This document shows positions 63,679 to 64,000 of a stretch of 64,000 nt of DNA, piece after piece (the first letter of the stretch is position 1; each line of letters opens with the position of its first letter). The translations under genes and the position numbers were made by a program. The notes beneath the pieces were generated by a model. That model saw only the letters and a program-made list of their open reading frames with translations, did no database searches and was not told where the DNA came from. This DNA comes from Cupriavidus necator (GTDB taxonomy: Bacteria > Pseudomonadota > Gammaproteobacteria > Burkholderiales > Burkholderiaceae), in contig CP074382.1 in assembly GCA_022041995.1 (NCBI GenBank), positions 558,001 to 622,000 on the forward strand. The letters run 5' to 3'.

Positions 63679-64000
63679 GAAGCCCAGGAGATGGCTGTGC
63701 CGGCCCTCTCGGAGCTGCGCCTGCTCGCGCAGGCACGCTTCGACTCGCAATTGCTGCTGTGCGTGGTGCTTGCCGGCGACGCCCGCCTGCCGGAGAAGTT
63801 CAGCCGCGAGGACCTGATCCCGCTGGGCAGCCGCATCCGATGCCGCCTGGCGCTGGAGAGCGCAAGCATCGACGAGCTGCAGGCTTGCCTGGACCACCTG
63901 CTGGCCGCCGCTGGCAACGCCACGCTGATGACCATACCATTACGCCAGACCCTGTGCGAACACGCCGCCGGCAATTACCGCATCCTGATGAATCTGGCCG

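Larger units (their letters stand above)
56820..64000 (+). mobile_element. Three-gene TG-ended transposon, copy B, runs off the window
   Basis: Same left end TGTGCATAAGCAGC as copy A, here inside the IS3 fragment. It holds the zinc-ribbon gene, transposase and ATPase; the ATPase is interrupted by a complete RIT element and continues to the window edge. The right end is not seen. 56820-62087 repeats 20118-25385. Confidence 0.8.
59053..64000 (+). pseudogene. AAA+ transposition ATPase split by a RIT element
   Basis: The 5' part (59053-59460) ends in the Walker B residues CVLLID; the 3' part resumes at the second ATTGAC (63673) as IDEAQEMAVPALSELRLLAQ, RFDSQLLLCVVLAGDARLPE, KFSREDLIPLGSRIRCRLAL and continues past 64000 with NYRILMNLA. 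Joining the two through the single ATTGAC gives one uninterrupted frame. The ExeA/TniB-like sensor segment VVLAGDxRLPEKF is intact. Inactive while the RIT element is present. Confidence 0.85.

Overview
This 64 kb window looks like the accessory DNA of a beta-proteobacterium of the Burkholderiales, probably a plasmid or a heavily invaded genomic island of a Cupriavidus/Burkholderia/Bordetella-type bacterium. The evidence is a KfrA-type plasmid protein, a phasin and acetoacetyl-CoA reductase remnant, a TctC (Bug-type) receptor remnant, a recombinase-in-trio (RIT) element and high-GC, Burkholderiales-style insertion sequences. More than half of the window is mobile DNA, much of it nested, and many cargo genes are broken.

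Layout. 1-7.7 kb: an edge gene, remnants of a prophage module (C5 methyltransferase, small phage protein, ParB-like protein), an IS4-family element, a small exported protein, an hsdS remnant cut by a decayed IS630, a broken diguanylate cyclase and kfrA. 7.7-11.8 kb: an AT-richer minus-strand operon of a GT-B glycosyltransferase, a GT2 glycosyltransferase (two one-base frameshifts) and a HemN-like radical SAM protein, the best candidate for an unstudied biosynthetic locus. 12-17.5 kb: Tn3-type debris, an IS3-family element, a PIN-toxin remnant, phaP, phaB cut by IS6-type debris, and an IS30 element. 17.6-20.1 kb: a metallo-beta-lactamase-fold gene next to the C-terminal part of a putative gluzincin metallopeptidase. 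20.1-25.4 kb: a 5.27 kb segment repeated at 56.8-62.1 kb with a constant offset of 36,702 bp. 25.4-36.8 kb: IS256 pieces (one scrambled), IS4, two ISAzo13-family copies each interrupted by a different IS4-family element, IS1595, and remnants of an SH3-domain protein and tctC. 36.9-41.6 kb: an IS3 element carrying a complete 3,375 bp TG...CA transposon with a 5 bp target duplication. 41.7-43.4 kb: an isocitrate/isopropylmalate-type dehydrogenase with promoter and terminator, then a lactonase remnant. 43.4-56.8 kb: IS110, IS3, IS1595, IS256, IS701 and IS5 pieces around a putative peptidase, a GNAT acetyltransferase, an M30-type metallopeptidase, a small exported protein and a cytochrome P450. 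56.8-64 kb: the second copy of the repeated transposon, with a RIT element inserted exactly at the Walker B codons of its ATPase gene.

How the parts work together. Two diverged transposons share one gene plan: zinc-ribbon/HTH protein, DDE transposase, AAA+ ATPase, plus a small protein in the complete one. This plan, the TG/CA ends and the 5 bp duplication point to a Mu/Tn7/TniAB-like transposition mechanism. IS insertions can be ordered by nesting and target duplications. A recurring pattern is single-base indels in homopolymer runs, which break otherwise well-preserved genes and also account for differences between repeated IS copies; these may be sequencing errors rather than decay.
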